Positions 53,583 to 62,322 of a DNA stretch of 64,000 bases are shown piece after piece (positions within the stretch are counted from its first letter, which is position 1; every line of letters begins with the position of its first letter). The stretch lies in NCBI RefSeq assembly GCF_003014695.1, contig NZ_PYAS01000023.1, positions 1 to 64,000 on the forward strand, read 5' to 3'. The notes below the pieces were generated by a model. It was not told the origin of the DNA. It made no database searches and was given only the letters and a program-made list of their open reading frames with translations. The stretch comes from Dyadobacter jiangsuensis (lineage in GTDB: Bacteria; Bacteroidota; Bacteroidia; Cytophagales; Spirosomataceae). The position numbers were made by a program, and so were the translations under genes.

Positions 53583-54584
53583 ATGGCCTCTGAATCGGAA
53601 ATTAAACGTGTACTTGACTTGCTTACGACAGCGCCGCGAGGGCGCGTCGAGTCATTGAGCGTAAGGGCGAGGGGACATACGGAATCACTTCGCGGGATGA
53701 CCAGGTCCGATAATATCGTAGCGCTGGGGATCAGTGAGAAGATTTCGAATAACCATGGTACGGGGGAGCTGGCATTGACATTCTATGTTCAGGAAAAAAT
53801 TCCGTTATCCGAGTTGAGGGCGGATATGGCCATCCCGGCCATGATACCCAGCGCATTGGCCAGAAATGACGGAGTGCTCACGGACGTGGTCGTGATCGGG
53901 AAATTGACCCCTGAAGTTAATGTGGACAGAAAGGTTATTCAGCCGGGAAATAGTATCGGGCATGTCGACGTTTCGGCTGGCACGTTCGGAGCAGTGGTGA
54001 CGGACGGTAAAAGCAATTTTTTGCTCAGCAATAGTCACGTACTGGCCAACAGCGGGCTTGGAAAGAAAGGAGATGTGATTGTGTATCCCGGTGTACTCGA
54101 TGGAGGCGTAAATCCGGGAGATTTGATTGCCAAACTGCACGCCTTCAAGAAATTTACCCCAGGCGGTGCTTTTGTGAACCGAACCGATTGTGCCATTGTA
54201 AAGCCCACGAAAGATCGGCTTGCCGATGTGACGGCGCAGATCAAAGGAATAGGTTTGCCCAAGGGTATTATTAAGGCTGAACGCGGAATGAAATTAGTGA
54301 AAGTGGGACGCACCACCGGCAAGACCGAGGGAGAGGTGAAAGACGTTCATTTCCGGTTCGTTCTGGATTATGAAGGGGTTGGTGATGTAGGATTTATAGA
54401 TCAGGTGTTTTGCACACGATACTCGAAGCCGGGGGATTCGGGCGCACTTGTTTTGGATAAGGAATCAGGCAAAGCTATGGGCCTGCATTTTGCAGGTGCC
54501 GATGGCGGTAGTGTTTTTAATCCGATTGACCAGGTGTTATCGGATCTGAAAGTTACCCTTGTCACTCACGAGCAAGGCGCATGA
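53583..54584 (+). CDS. Trypsin-like serine protease with N-terminal accessory domain
   Basis: A 333-residue protein without a signal peptide. Residues about 42-108 form a small beta domain (NIVALGISEKISNNHGTGELALTFYVQEKIP, LTDVVVIG). The protease domain follows with His152 (LLSNSHVLA), Asp202 (NRTDCAIV) and Ser286 (KPGDSGALV). The triad is intact. Relatives with this N-terminal domain are often annotated only as hypothetical or trypsin-like proteins. It stands between the protease-PLD fusion and a small protein that looks like its N-terminal domain alone. Confidence 0.82.
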   Translation: MASESEIKRVLDLLTTAPRGRVESLSVRARGHTESLRGMTRSDNIVALGISEKISNNHGTGELALTFYVQEKIPLSELRADMAIPAMIPSALARNDGVLTDVVVIGKLTPEVNVDRKVIQPGNSIGHVDVSAGTFGAVVTDGKSNFLLSNSHVLANSGLGKKGDVIVYPGVLDGGVNPGDLIAKLHAFKKFTPGGAFVNRTDCAIVKPTKDRLADVTAQIKGIGLPKGIIKAERGMKLVKVGRTTGKTEGEVKDVHFRFVLDYEGVGDVGFIDQVFCTRYSKPGDSGALVLDKESGKAMGLHFAGADGGSVFNPIDQVLSDLKVTLVTHEQGA

Positions 54585-54640
54585 CACGTGTGTTCGGCCT
54601 GGAGTATCAGACATCCGTACATTAAAATGAACGCATCGAG

Positions 54641-54883
54641 ATGATCAGTGAAAAAGACGCTAATCTGGCCAGGGAGCAACATTCTGAGGAGCTGCAAGGG
54701 CTTGGTGTGCATGCGATTGCCGTGGATGAAATTAAACATAAGGGAGAAAAGACATTTGCCGTGATCGCATTTGTCGAAAAACCTTCAGACAGTATTCCCA
54801 AATTCATCACGGTTCAAAAAGGTGAAGAAACACTGGATGTTCCATTAAAGGTCAAAATAGCAACAAAATTCAAACCCGAATAA
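54641..54883 (+). CDS. Small stand-alone protein resembling the protease N-terminal domain
   Basis: An 80-residue protein. VHAIAVDEIKHKGEKTFAVIAFVEKP followed by ..LDVPLKVKIATKF follows the strand pattern of the small domain in both neighbouring proteases (short strand, basic turn, hydrophobic strand ending V-x-E/K-K-x, then a P-V/I-x-V strand). It could be an inhibitor, substrate mimic or chaperone for those proteases. The similarity is by eye and weak; function is inferred. Confidence 0.6.
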   Translation: MISEKDANLAREQHSEELQGLGVHAIAVDEIKHKGEKTFAVIAFVEKPSDSIPKFITVQKGEETLDVPLKVKIATKFKPE

Positions 54884-54926
54884 AAGCACCCTCTCGATAA
54901 GTGTAGTACAATTAATCACCACCACA

Positions 54927-55343
54927 ATGATCAATGCGCTTACCAATGCTCAACTCTTTCATAAGATATCGGCGCTTCTCACGGGATTCAGCGAGGCCGA
55001 GATTATGGCGACAGGGATGCTCGAAAGCTACTACAATACGGTCCTGGCGAATTCTGACGGAGATGATGTTGAATATTTCTTCCTGAACGTAGAGCAAATC
55101 CTCTATGAAGAAGAAGATTCCCGCGAATCTGCGATTGCGAATCAGCTAATGCCCAACTCCTCCTACAGTGGTTTGGCCAGAAACATCATCATCCTCTGGT
55201 ATACCGGTAACTGGAATAATAACCCCGTGTCCTCTGCGGCTTACATACAGGGGCTTATGTGGGATAGCGGCTATACCCACCCGCCGGGTGCCAAACAACC
55301 AGGTTACGGCTCCTGGGCCAATGTTCCCATTTCAGTGCGATAA
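54927..55343 (+). CDS. FAD-sorbitol-dehydrogenase-type small (gamma) subunit
   Basis: A 138-residue protein resembling the small subunit of membrane FAD dehydrogenases (sorbitol/fructose/glucose type). FHKISALLTGFSEAEIM near the start matches the family's LTGF segment. The C-terminal half reads IIILWYTGNWNN.., AYIQGLMWDSGYTHPPGAKQPGYGSWANVP, the family's conserved ending. Unlike usual gamma subunits it lacks a Tat signal. The partner large subunit begins 24 bp downstream. Confidence 0.75.
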   Translation: MINALTNAQLFHKISALLTGFSEAEIMATGMLESYYNTVLANSDGDDVEYFFLNVEQILYEEEDSRESAIANQLMPNSSYSGLARNIIILWYTGNWNNNPVSSAAYIQGLMWDSGYTHPPGAKQPGYGSWANVPISVR

Positions 55344-55367
55344 ACTTACCGGTAAACTTCTATACGG

Positions 55368-57272
55368 ATGGAAAATAACGATTACGACGTGGTAATTGTC
55401 GGCTCCGGCATTGCCGGGTCAATTGTAGCCAAATTACTCACTAATGCAGGTAAAAAGGTGTTAATCCTCGAAGCCGGTCTGCAAGCCGGAATTGCGATGG
55501 ATGCGGAAGGAGCATTTAAAACCTATGAAGGCTATCTCAACACCTTCTACAATGCGCCAGCAAAAGTCCCCAATTCTCCTTATCCCAACATTAAGGATGC
55601 GCCTTCGATCGACGTGCTCGACTTGGAAGTGATGAAGAAAGGCCAGCCGCTTACCAAGGGGTACCTTGTCCAAATGGGCCCGATACCTTTCGCCAGCGAT
55701 TGCGCACGGACACCGGGAGGCACGACGTTGCACTGGCTCGGAACCACCTTGCGAATGCTGCCGAATGACTTTAAAATGAAGACAAAATATGGAGTAGGGG
55801 TGGATTGGCCGATCGACTACGAGGATATGGGACGCTACTACGAAATGGCAGAAAATGAGATAGGCGTATCAGGGTCGGTGGAGGATCAGCAATATCCGAT
55901 CGAGGAAAAAAGCATATTCCGTGAAGGATACAGCTACCCGATGAAGGCGATACCCACCAGCTACCTTGATAGCGTAATGACCAAAAAAATAGCTAAAAAG
56001 AGCAAGGTGGAGCTGAATCAGAAGTCTTACGAGCTGTATTGCATCAGCACGCCACAGGGCCGAAATTCTATCCCCAACCCTGAGTACAAAATTACAGGCG
56101 TCAGGTGGAACCCAGGTAAAAAGGAGTTGGAGTTTACAAGAACCGATGAACTGGCGAGCTATGAGCCGGTAGGATCCAATTGGGACCCATACACCGGACA
56201 GCGTTGCGAAGGTAATGCAAGCTGTGTCCCTATTTGCCCGGTGCAAGCGAAATACAATGCGCTGAAAACCCTCAGGAAATCCGATAAGTCGAATCTGACC
56301 ATCCAAACGCAGTCGGTTGCTTCCAGACTATTGATCAACGAGAAATCAAACTGGATCAGTGGTGTTGAGTATAAGCATTATAAAAACGGCGATTCGTTCG
56401 AATATGAAACGCACGTAGCCAGGGGTACTATTTATGTGATGGCTGCAAGTGCCATCGAAAATGCCAAGTTGCTGCTCGCATCAGGCGCGGCTAATCGCAG
56501 CGACCAGGTAGGCCGGAACCTGATGGACCATATGACGGTACTTTCCTGGGGGTTGACCGACGAGCCGATCTATCCCTATCGTGGGCCGGGTTCTACCACC
56601 AATATACCGACTTTCAGAGACGGTGAATTCCGGAAAGATCATGCAGCGTGGATATCGCCCCTGGACAACTGGGGTTGGTCGTGGCCAGTGTTCTCTCCCG
56701 GCTCGGACGTCGTCAATGCGGTGGGAGGCGGAATGTTCGGTAAAGAACTCCGTGAGAAGATGAAGGACGTCATAACGCGTCAGCTGCTCGTGCATTTCGA
56801 GTGCGAGCAAGCGCCCGATCCCGAAAACAGGGTTACGATCAGTCCGGAGTATAAAGATCATATCGGTAATTATCGCCCGGTGATTCATTACCACGCCACC
56901 GAATATATGCTGAAAGCATTTGAAGCATCCAAGATCGTTTCCGACCAGCTGTTCAGCCAATGCGATGTACAGGATTTTACTGTCTACGACCCGAATTCCA
57001 ACCCGGATTATGTAACGTATAAAGGTAAGGGTTATCGATTCGACGGGGCGGGTCACATTGTCGGTACGCACCGAATGGGATTCAGTCCTGATGACTCGGT
57101 CGTAAATGCGGATATGCGCACATGGGACCATGAGAACCTTTTCCTGGTCGGGTGCGGGAATATGCCGACCCTGGGTACTTCGAATCCTACACTGACCATG
57201 TCCGCACTCACTTTTAAAGCCGCCGAGGCCATTCTGAAACAACTAGAACAGTCACCGAATTATGGAAAATAA
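55368..57272 (+). CDS. GMC-family FAD dehydrogenase large subunit with 3Fe-4S motif
   Basis: A 634-residue flavoprotein. The FAD Rossmann motif is VVIVGSGIAGSIVAKLL (about 8-24) and GGTTLHWLGTTLRM is the GMC signature region. Cys280-x5-Cys286-x3-Cys290 (RCEGNASCVPICP) matches the 3Fe-4S motif of bacterial FAD glucose and fructose dehydrogenases. The catalytic pair is His568 (GTHRMG) and Asn606 (GTSNPTLT). It should oxidise an alcohol or sugar hydroxyl and pass electrons out through the Fe-S cluster rather than to O2. No cytochrome c subunit follows, so the acceptor is unknown. It overlaps the ferritin-like gene by 11 bp. Confidence 0.9.
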   Translation: MENNDYDVVIVGSGIAGSIVAKLLTNAGKKVLILEAGLQAGIAMDAEGAFKTYEGYLNTFYNAPAKVPNSPYPNIKDAPSIDVLDLEVMKKGQPLTKGYLVQMGPIPFASDCARTPGGTTLHWLGTTLRMLPNDFKMKTKYGVGVDWPIDYEDMGRYYEMAENEIGVSGSVEDQQYPIEEKSIFREGYSYPMKAIPTSYLDSVMTKKIAKKSKVELNQKSYELYCISTPQGRNSIPNPEYKITGVRWNPGKKELEFTRTDELASYEPVGSNWDPYTGQRCEGNASCVPICPVQAKYNALKTLRKSDKSNLTIQTQSVASRLLINEKSNWISGVEYKHYKNGDSFEYETHVARGTIYVMAASAIENAKLLLASGAANRSDQVGRNLMDHMTVLSWGLTDEPIYPYRGPGSTTNIPTFRDGEFRKDHAAWISPLDNWGWSWPVFSPGSDVVNAVGGGMFGKELREKMKDVITRQLLVHFECEQAPDPENRVTISPEYKDHIGNYRPVIHYHATEYMLKAFEASKIVSDQLFSQCDVQDFTVYDPNSNPDYVTYKGKGYRFDGAGHIVGTHRMGFSPDDSVVNADMRTWDHENLFLVGCGNMPTLGTSNPTLTMSALTFKAAEAILKQLEQSPNYGK

Positions 57273-58488
57273 GGTATTTCAAAAAAATAATCCCAAGCGT
57301 CAAAAGCTAATTAGACCGCTCCCTGGCACCGAAGAGGCGGAACAGGAGACTTTTGAACTCATCGAACCGGTGAATTTCAGAGGCGTTCGCGCGCGACCCG
57401 AAATGGCGCAGGCGGATGTGGAGACTTATGTCAAAAATCTTGACCATCTGAAAGAATGCCTTCTGACTGCATTACAGCTCGAACTTTCGACCATACCGCC
57501 GTACCTGTGCGGCCTTTATACGATCAAGGAAGGAAGCAACCGGCAGGCGGGTAATCTGATCAGAAGCGTGGTGGTAGAGGAAATGCTGCATATGATCCTT
57601 GTATCGAACATCCTGAACGCCATTACGGATCCGAAGACAATCAAGCCTGGGCAGAAGCTATTTGATGTAAAGAATATTATTCCCGAATATCCTACACCGT
57701 TACCGGGGAATATTGTACCGGAAGTCCCGAAAGGGGATCCCCCTTTCAAAGTGCAGCTGTTAAAGTTTTCCCGAGAAGCGCTCGACGTTTTCACCACGAT
57801 TGAAAAGCCTTCGGCTCCGAATGAGCCGTTAGACGACCCGCATAGTTTTGATAGTATCGGGCAATTTTATCAGGCGATACGATTTGGCTTGAAGCGCCTG
57901 AATGAGCAAACGCCGGGCGGCATTTTCACGGGCGATCCTAAGCGACAGGTAACACCTGATCACTATTACGGAAGCGGCGGAAAGATCATCAGGGTGGAAT
58001 GCTACGAAGATGCCGAAGAAGCGATTGCCGAAATCGTGGGACAAGGGGAAGGGATAGATGGTACCATCGTAACCGAAGAGCCCATGTTCGGGGAAGGCAT
58101 CGAATATGCCCATTACTTTAAATTTCAGGAGATTAATTACGGGCGCATGTACAGCGCAAACGACACCAATTTTAAAATGCCTGTGAAAAGTGTCCCTACC
58201 GGCACGCCGTTCGATGTAAGCTGGTCGTCGGTATACAATATGAAGGCAAATCCGAGAATGAAGGATTACGAAGGTGACCCCGCATTGATGGAGAAGGCTG
58301 TTGATTTCAACAAAACATACGTGATGCTGCTCAATAATATCAACGACGCCGTAAGCGGTGAGCCGGAGCTGTTGATCAAGGGCATCAATATCATGTACGA
58401 TCTGAAATACAGGGCGCTGGAATTGCTGAATATGCCCTTGGACAACGGAGAGTGCGCCGGGCCAACTTTTGAATATGTCGAGCTGTAA
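57262..58488 (+). CDS. Ferritin-like protein of the VioB type
   Basis: A 408-residue protein with the ferritin-like domain also found in iminophenylpyruvate dimer synthase VioB: LTALQLELSTIPPYLCGLYTI (Glu74) and VVVEEMLHMILVSNILNAI (Glu106, Glu107, His110). A second half follows (HYYGSGGKIIRV, EGIEYAHYFKFQEINYGR, PALMEKAVDFNKTYVMLLNNIN). These Glu/His residues suit a di-metal or haem-type centre. VioB couples oxidised amino-acid imines. Here the partner oxidase would be the GMC or BBE enzyme. The actual reaction is not known. Confidence 0.85.
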   Translation: MENKVFQKNNPKRQKLIRPLPGTEEAEQETFELIEPVNFRGVRARPEMAQADVETYVKNLDHLKECLLTALQLELSTIPPYLCGLYTIKEGSNRQAGNLIRSVVVEEMLHMILVSNILNAITDPKTIKPGQKLFDVKNIIPEYPTPLPGNIVPEVPKGDPPFKVQLLKFSREALDVFTTIEKPSAPNEPLDDPHSFDSIGQFYQAIRFGLKRLNEQTPGGIFTGDPKRQVTPDHYYGSGGKIIRVECYEDAEEAIAEIVGQGEGIDGTIVTEEPMFGEGIEYAHYFKFQEINYGRMYSANDTNFKMPVKSVPTGTPFDVSWSSVYNMKANPRMKDYEGDPALMEKAVDFNKTYVMLLNNINDAVSGEPELLIKGINIMYDLKYRALELLNMPLDNGECAGPTFEYVEL

Positions 58489-58528
58489 GTCTCTTTCAAA
58501 CATCCTCTCAGTTTAAACACGATCAAGC

Positions 58529-58891
58529 ATGTATCCCTTAATTGCAAAATGGACGATTCTTCCGGGAAACGAAGAAAAAGTGTGCGAAGCCTTGAAAAAA
58601 CTTGCGGCAGACGTAAAGGAAAATGAACCCGGAACATTACTGTACATGGTTCATGTCCCCAATTTCAATGAAAAAAGCCTGCCCACGCCACCGGCCGGCG
58701 AAGTGGTCTTTTTCGAGATATATCAGGATCAGGCGGCTTTCTTCGACCATTTGAACGGGCCGGTTTTTAAAAATTTTGTCAGCAACTACGGAAGCCTTTT
58801 TTTAAGTGATTTCAGTGCTGTTCCGCAAGTTTTCATGACCACCGAAGTGCTTACTTCTCTGGGTGGGTTCGCACGCGCTGCTTTGCAATGA
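58529..58891 (+). CDS. Antibiotic biosynthesis monooxygenase (ABM) domain protein
   Basis: A 120-residue single-domain protein of the ABM/dimeric alpha-beta barrel type: MYPLIAKWTILPGNEEKVCEALKKLAADVKENEPGTLLYMV, then EVVFFEIYQDQAAFFDHLNGPVFKNF. Such proteins catalyse cofactor-free oxygenation of aromatics or act as small-molecule binding partners. Fits an oxidative pathway together with its neighbours. Confidence 0.85.
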   Translation: MYPLIAKWTILPGNEEKVCEALKKLAADVKENEPGTLLYMVHVPNFNEKSLPTPPAGEVVFFEIYQDQAAFFDHLNGPVFKNFVSNYGSLFLSDFSAVPQVFMTTEVLTSLGGFARAALQ

Positions 58892-58968
58892 AGCGGTTGG
58901 CCGATGAATGTGTGGGCCACCCGGGTAGTTTACTTGTGTCTTAAAGCAATCAATCAAACATCAAACTT

Positions 58969-60000
58969 ATGGCGAAGATTAAAAATAATCCGTTGGCTGC
59001 ATTAAGCCTTTCGGGCTTGGGCAATATTGAGGAACAATCGATAGAAAAAGGGCAAAAATTGGTTGCGAGGGCCGAAGTGGCCGTATCGGCTCCCTCGCTC
59101 GGTCCCCTGGCGAAACTTCCGGGTACCTGGGTAGGAACCGGGTTCAATCTGATTGAGATTCCGAATATGAATCAGGCGAAGCCCGGGCCACCACCTGCCG
59201 ACAAGTTCAAGATCATTTTGAATAATACGGCTGAAACTCTGACCTTCTCTTCTATTGACGGAGAAATCATCAACCGTGGAAATGCGCAGGAAGACATTGC
59301 TTATCTGGGATTACATTATCTGCAACAGGTAAATGACGTGAATCTGCCGCAAGGGCAGAATGGCATACACCTCGAGACGGGCCTGTTTCTCAACCTGCCT
59401 GACGGCACAGATCCGCAGGTGAAGGAAAGCGTGGCACGGCTCGGGTCGATTCCGCATGGTGATTCGCTGCTAGCACAAGGGAGTTTCTTTACAGTGAAAG
59501 GCGGCCCTCAATTCGATGTACCGCCCGCGGACCCGACCCCGTTTTTTATTGTCGACGGCAAGCGGGTCAATGATACGAATCCGGACTATCTGCGTTTGCT
59601 AAACGATGCGGTACCGCCCGCCGGGATTTCCAAAGACGTGATCATGAACCCCAATAATTTGCTCAAAGAGGCGATAAAGGGGCAGAATATTATTGAAACC
59701 ATCGTGATACTACTCGATGCAAATCCCATTGATGGCGTTTGCAATCCGGGTGCCACTTCGCCAACAGGCGGTATCACCAATATCCCTTTTATCAACGTCA
59801 ATGCCAATGCGACGAGCCTGACCGCGATCTTCTGGATCGAAACGGTGCAGAACCCGGACGGATCGACGTTTTTGCAACTGCAATACACGCAAACCGTGAT
59901 TCTGGATTTCCCGGTGTTTGGCCCGCCGCCTGCTAATCCGGTGGTACCTATTAGCTGGCCGCATATCTCTGTTGCTACGCTGCGGCTGAAAGAAAACTGA
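58969..60000 (+). CDS. Unrecognised protein of the oxidative cluster, possibly lipocalin-like
   Basis: A 343-residue protein without a signal peptide. After about 45 low-complexity residues comes GPLAKLPGTWVGTGFNLIEIPN, which looks like the opening of a lipocalin or nitrobindin-like barrel. Further on are FKIILNNTAETLTFSSIDGEIINRG, LGLHYLQQVNDVN, IHLETGLFLNLPDG and SIPHGDSLLAQGSF. The C-terminal third is beta-rich (ATSLTAIFWIETVQNPDGSTFLQLQYTQTVILDFP). A role as a binding protein for a hydrophobic substrate or haem is possible but only by analogy. Confidence 0.6.
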   Translation: MAKIKNNPLAALSLSGLGNIEEQSIEKGQKLVARAEVAVSAPSLGPLAKLPGTWVGTGFNLIEIPNMNQAKPGPPPADKFKIILNNTAETLTFSSIDGEIINRGNAQEDIAYLGLHYLQQVNDVNLPQGQNGIHLETGLFLNLPDGTDPQVKESVARLGSIPHGDSLLAQGSFFTVKGGPQFDVPPADPTPFFIVDGKRVNDTNPDYLRLLNDAVPPAGISKDVIMNPNNLLKEAIKGQNIIETIVILLDANPIDGVCNPGATSPTGGITNIPFINVNANATSLTAIFWIETVQNPDGSTFLQLQYTQTVILDFPVFGPPPANPVVPISWPHISVATLRLKEN

Positions 60001-60023
60001 CCCAACACCAGACAATCAAACTT

Positions 60024-60755
60024 ATGGCGAATGCTAAACCGGTGCTGATGCACAGCACCTATTTCAATCTGGGAGCCAATAATACCCCGGATGTGGCCGA
60101 AGCCTATATGGCCGAAGCGCGGGAATACCTTTCCAGCTCGAAAGGGATGGTTTCTTTCTGGATAGGCAAAAGGGCCACGGATATGAACAGGCCCGAAAAC
60201 GATCTGGGATTTGATATTGCCATGCATCAGGTGTTCAGGGATGAAGATGCATTTAATCTCTATAACGGAAGCGATCCGAGGCACGATCAGTTTGTGGCGG
60301 ACGTGAACCGGTGGGCTCCCAGCACGACGAGGCGAGTCATAGATAGTAACCTGACTAACCTGGTCATAGGCGGCAATGTATCTACGGCACAGAACCTCGG
60401 ACCGGACCGGAATTTTCCGCAAAGCGTGTTTCACAGCCTTTACTTTTCGCTGGCGGATAAATCGCCGGACAGTATTGAAAAATTCACCGGCATCTGTGTA
60501 AAGTATCTTTCTCATCACCCCGGTATCGAGTTGTTCGCCACCGGCGGCCTGACCGACATTAAAAGGGATGTTTCGGTGCGGAATTTCGATGTGGCTGTCA
60601 ACATCATTTATGACAGCAAAAAAGCCTACGACGATTATCTGCAAAGCGAGGAGCATCGCGACTTTTTCCCGGCCACGGCAGGAATGATAGACAAAACGTA
60701 CATTTTTGATTCTTACCTGAAGTACCAATCAAAAGTGTACTCACTATCGAGTTGA
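60024..60755 (+). CDS. Tandem Dabb (stress-responsive A/B barrel) domain protein
   Basis: A 243-residue protein made of two similar halves: LMHSTYFNLGANNTPDVAEAYMAEAREYLSSSKGMVSFWIGKRATDMNRPENDLGFDIAMHQVFRDEDAFNLYNGSDPRHDQF, and VFHSLYFSLADKSPDSIEKFTGICVKYLS..GIELFATGG..FDVAVNIIYDSKKAYDDYLQSEEHRDFF. Each ends in the family's acidic-aromatic helix before the last strand. Dabb domains dimerise into barrels and some catalyse cyclisation of polyketide-like substrates. Here the dimer would be built into one chain. Confidence 0.8.
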   Translation: MANAKPVLMHSTYFNLGANNTPDVAEAYMAEAREYLSSSKGMVSFWIGKRATDMNRPENDLGFDIAMHQVFRDEDAFNLYNGSDPRHDQFVADVNRWAPSTTRRVIDSNLTNLVIGGNVSTAQNLGPDRNFPQSVFHSLYFSLADKSPDSIEKFTGICVKYLSHHPGIELFATGGLTDIKRDVSVRNFDVAVNIIYDSKKAYDDYLQSEEHRDFFPATAGMIDKTYIFDSYLKYQSKVYSLSS

Positions 60756-60813
60756 TGTGTCGTCTTATTGACAGTAACCTAAACCAATCTCCGATCAACA
60801 ATCTATTGATACC

Positions 60814-62274
60814 ATGATCTCCACAGCAATTAATGAATTATCCCGCGAATTGAGCGGCTACGTCGTGCAGGCCGGGGACGCAGAATACGAAGAAGCCATT
60901 CGGATTGACAATGGCCGTATCCAGTTTAAGCCTCGCGCGATCATTTTTCCGGCCGTAATGGAGGATGTCAGGTTGGGCCTGAAATTCGCCGTGACGCACA
61001 ACCTCCCATTTTCTGTGAAAGGCGGCGGGCACAGTGCAGCAGGCTATTGCATGAATGAAGGGGGAATTGTAATGGCCATGAAGAATCTCAATAAGATTAC
61101 GTTCGACCCAAGGAAAGAAACCGTTACTGCGCAGATGGGCGTGATCTGGTACGATGTCTATAAGTTCATGCAGGCTACCGGCACCGGTTTGATCCCGGTA
61201 GGAGGGGGATGCCCGACTGTTGCACCTCCCGGATTCATGCTGGGAGGCGGGTATAGTTTCGTTTCCCGCTCTTATGGGATGAGTATAGATAATCTGGTGA
61301 GCCTGAAAATCATCACACCCGACGGTGAAATGAGGCATATAGGGGTAGATAGCACATCAAAGGAGGACACAGACCTATTCTGGGCTTGCTGCGGAGGCGG
61401 AGGTGGAAATTTTGGTATTGTCACCGAAATGGAAATGCGGGTTAGAAAGCCTTTCAGCGAAAAGATGCTCGTGGGGCAGATCCGCTATCCACTCGAACAT
61501 GCAGAAGACGTGCTGGGTTACTACAATGAATGGGTGGAGCGGATTCCGAACAGTATGGCCGTTTACGGCTTTATGGGAAACCAAAAAGACCTGGTTGATA
61601 AAACAACCAATGTAAAGGTACTGGGACTCACACCGGTATTCAACGGAGATTATGCCGAAGGAATTGATCTGATTCAAGGGTTATTAAAATTGAAGCCTAT
61701 TAATGCAGATTTGTTCAATATGACCTTGCCGGAGTGGGAGTTTTACAATGGTTACACCACGCGCGTGGCAGGGCGCAGCTCGTACATCCGCTCGACGATC
61801 CTTCCCAAAGGTGGAATGAATAATGACGTGGCCAAAGTGATCATCGATTCGATGAGTAATGCACCCTCGCCGGACAGCTTCGCGGTCTGGACCCTTGCAG
61901 GCGGCGCCATTGAGGACGTGGCGTCTGATGCTACGGCCTATGTGCACCGCGATTGCCGTTTTGTCCCCGAGATAAAGTCGATCTGGGATCTGGACAAGCC
62001 TGGCGACACCCTGAGAAACGTGGAGTGGGCTTACGAGTTCTTTGAAAGACTTTCGGAGGCTGGAAACGCGACCGGCGCCTATGTTAACTACATCGATCCT
62101 TTGCAGCACGATTGGGCGAGGATGTATTACGGGGAGAATTACGAAAGGCTGTTGTCCATTAAGAAGCAGGTGGATCCGAACAACTATTTCAGTTTTCAGC
62201 AAAGTGTCGGCTCGCCTTTCAATCCACCCAAAAAATTGACCGACCTGAGCCCGTTGAACCGGACACAGCTTTGA
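60814..62274 (+). CDS. FAD-linked oxidase with BBE domain, bicovalent flavin
   Basis: A 486-residue berberine-bridge-enzyme-like oxidase without a signal peptide. His73 (VKGGGHSAAGYCM) and Cys133 (GGGCPTVAPPGFMLGGGYSFVSR) stand at the two flavin attachment sites, so FAD is probably doubly covalent. The BBE C-terminus is present (YVNYIDP, YYGENYERLLSIKKQVDPNNYFSFQQS). Such enzymes oxidise sugars or aromatic/alkaloid-like compounds, often with large open active sites. The second flavoenzyme of the cluster. Confidence 0.92.
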   Translation: MISTAINELSRELSGYVVQAGDAEYEEAIRIDNGRIQFKPRAIIFPAVMEDVRLGLKFAVTHNLPFSVKGGGHSAAGYCMNEGGIVMAMKNLNKITFDPRKETVTAQMGVIWYDVYKFMQATGTGLIPVGGGCPTVAPPGFMLGGGYSFVSRSYGMSIDNLVSLKIITPDGEMRHIGVDSTSKEDTDLFWACCGGGGGNFGIVTEMEMRVRKPFSEKMLVGQIRYPLEHAEDVLGYYNEWVERIPNSMAVYGFMGNQKDLVDKTTNVKVLGLTPVFNGDYAEGIDLIQGLLKLKPINADLFNMTLPEWEFYNGYTTRVAGRSSYIRSTILPKGGMNNDVAKVIIDSMSNAPSPDSFAVWTLAGGAIEDVASDATAYVHRDCRFVPEIKSIWDLDKPGDTLRNVEWAYEFFERLSEAGNATGAYVNYIDPLQHDWARMYYGENYERLLSIKKQVDPNNYFSFQQSVGSPFNPPKKLTDLSPLNRTQL

Positions 62275-62322
62275 AATATTGATCGTAAACTGACGAAGCC
62301 AATCCATGTAAACCCTCAAAAA

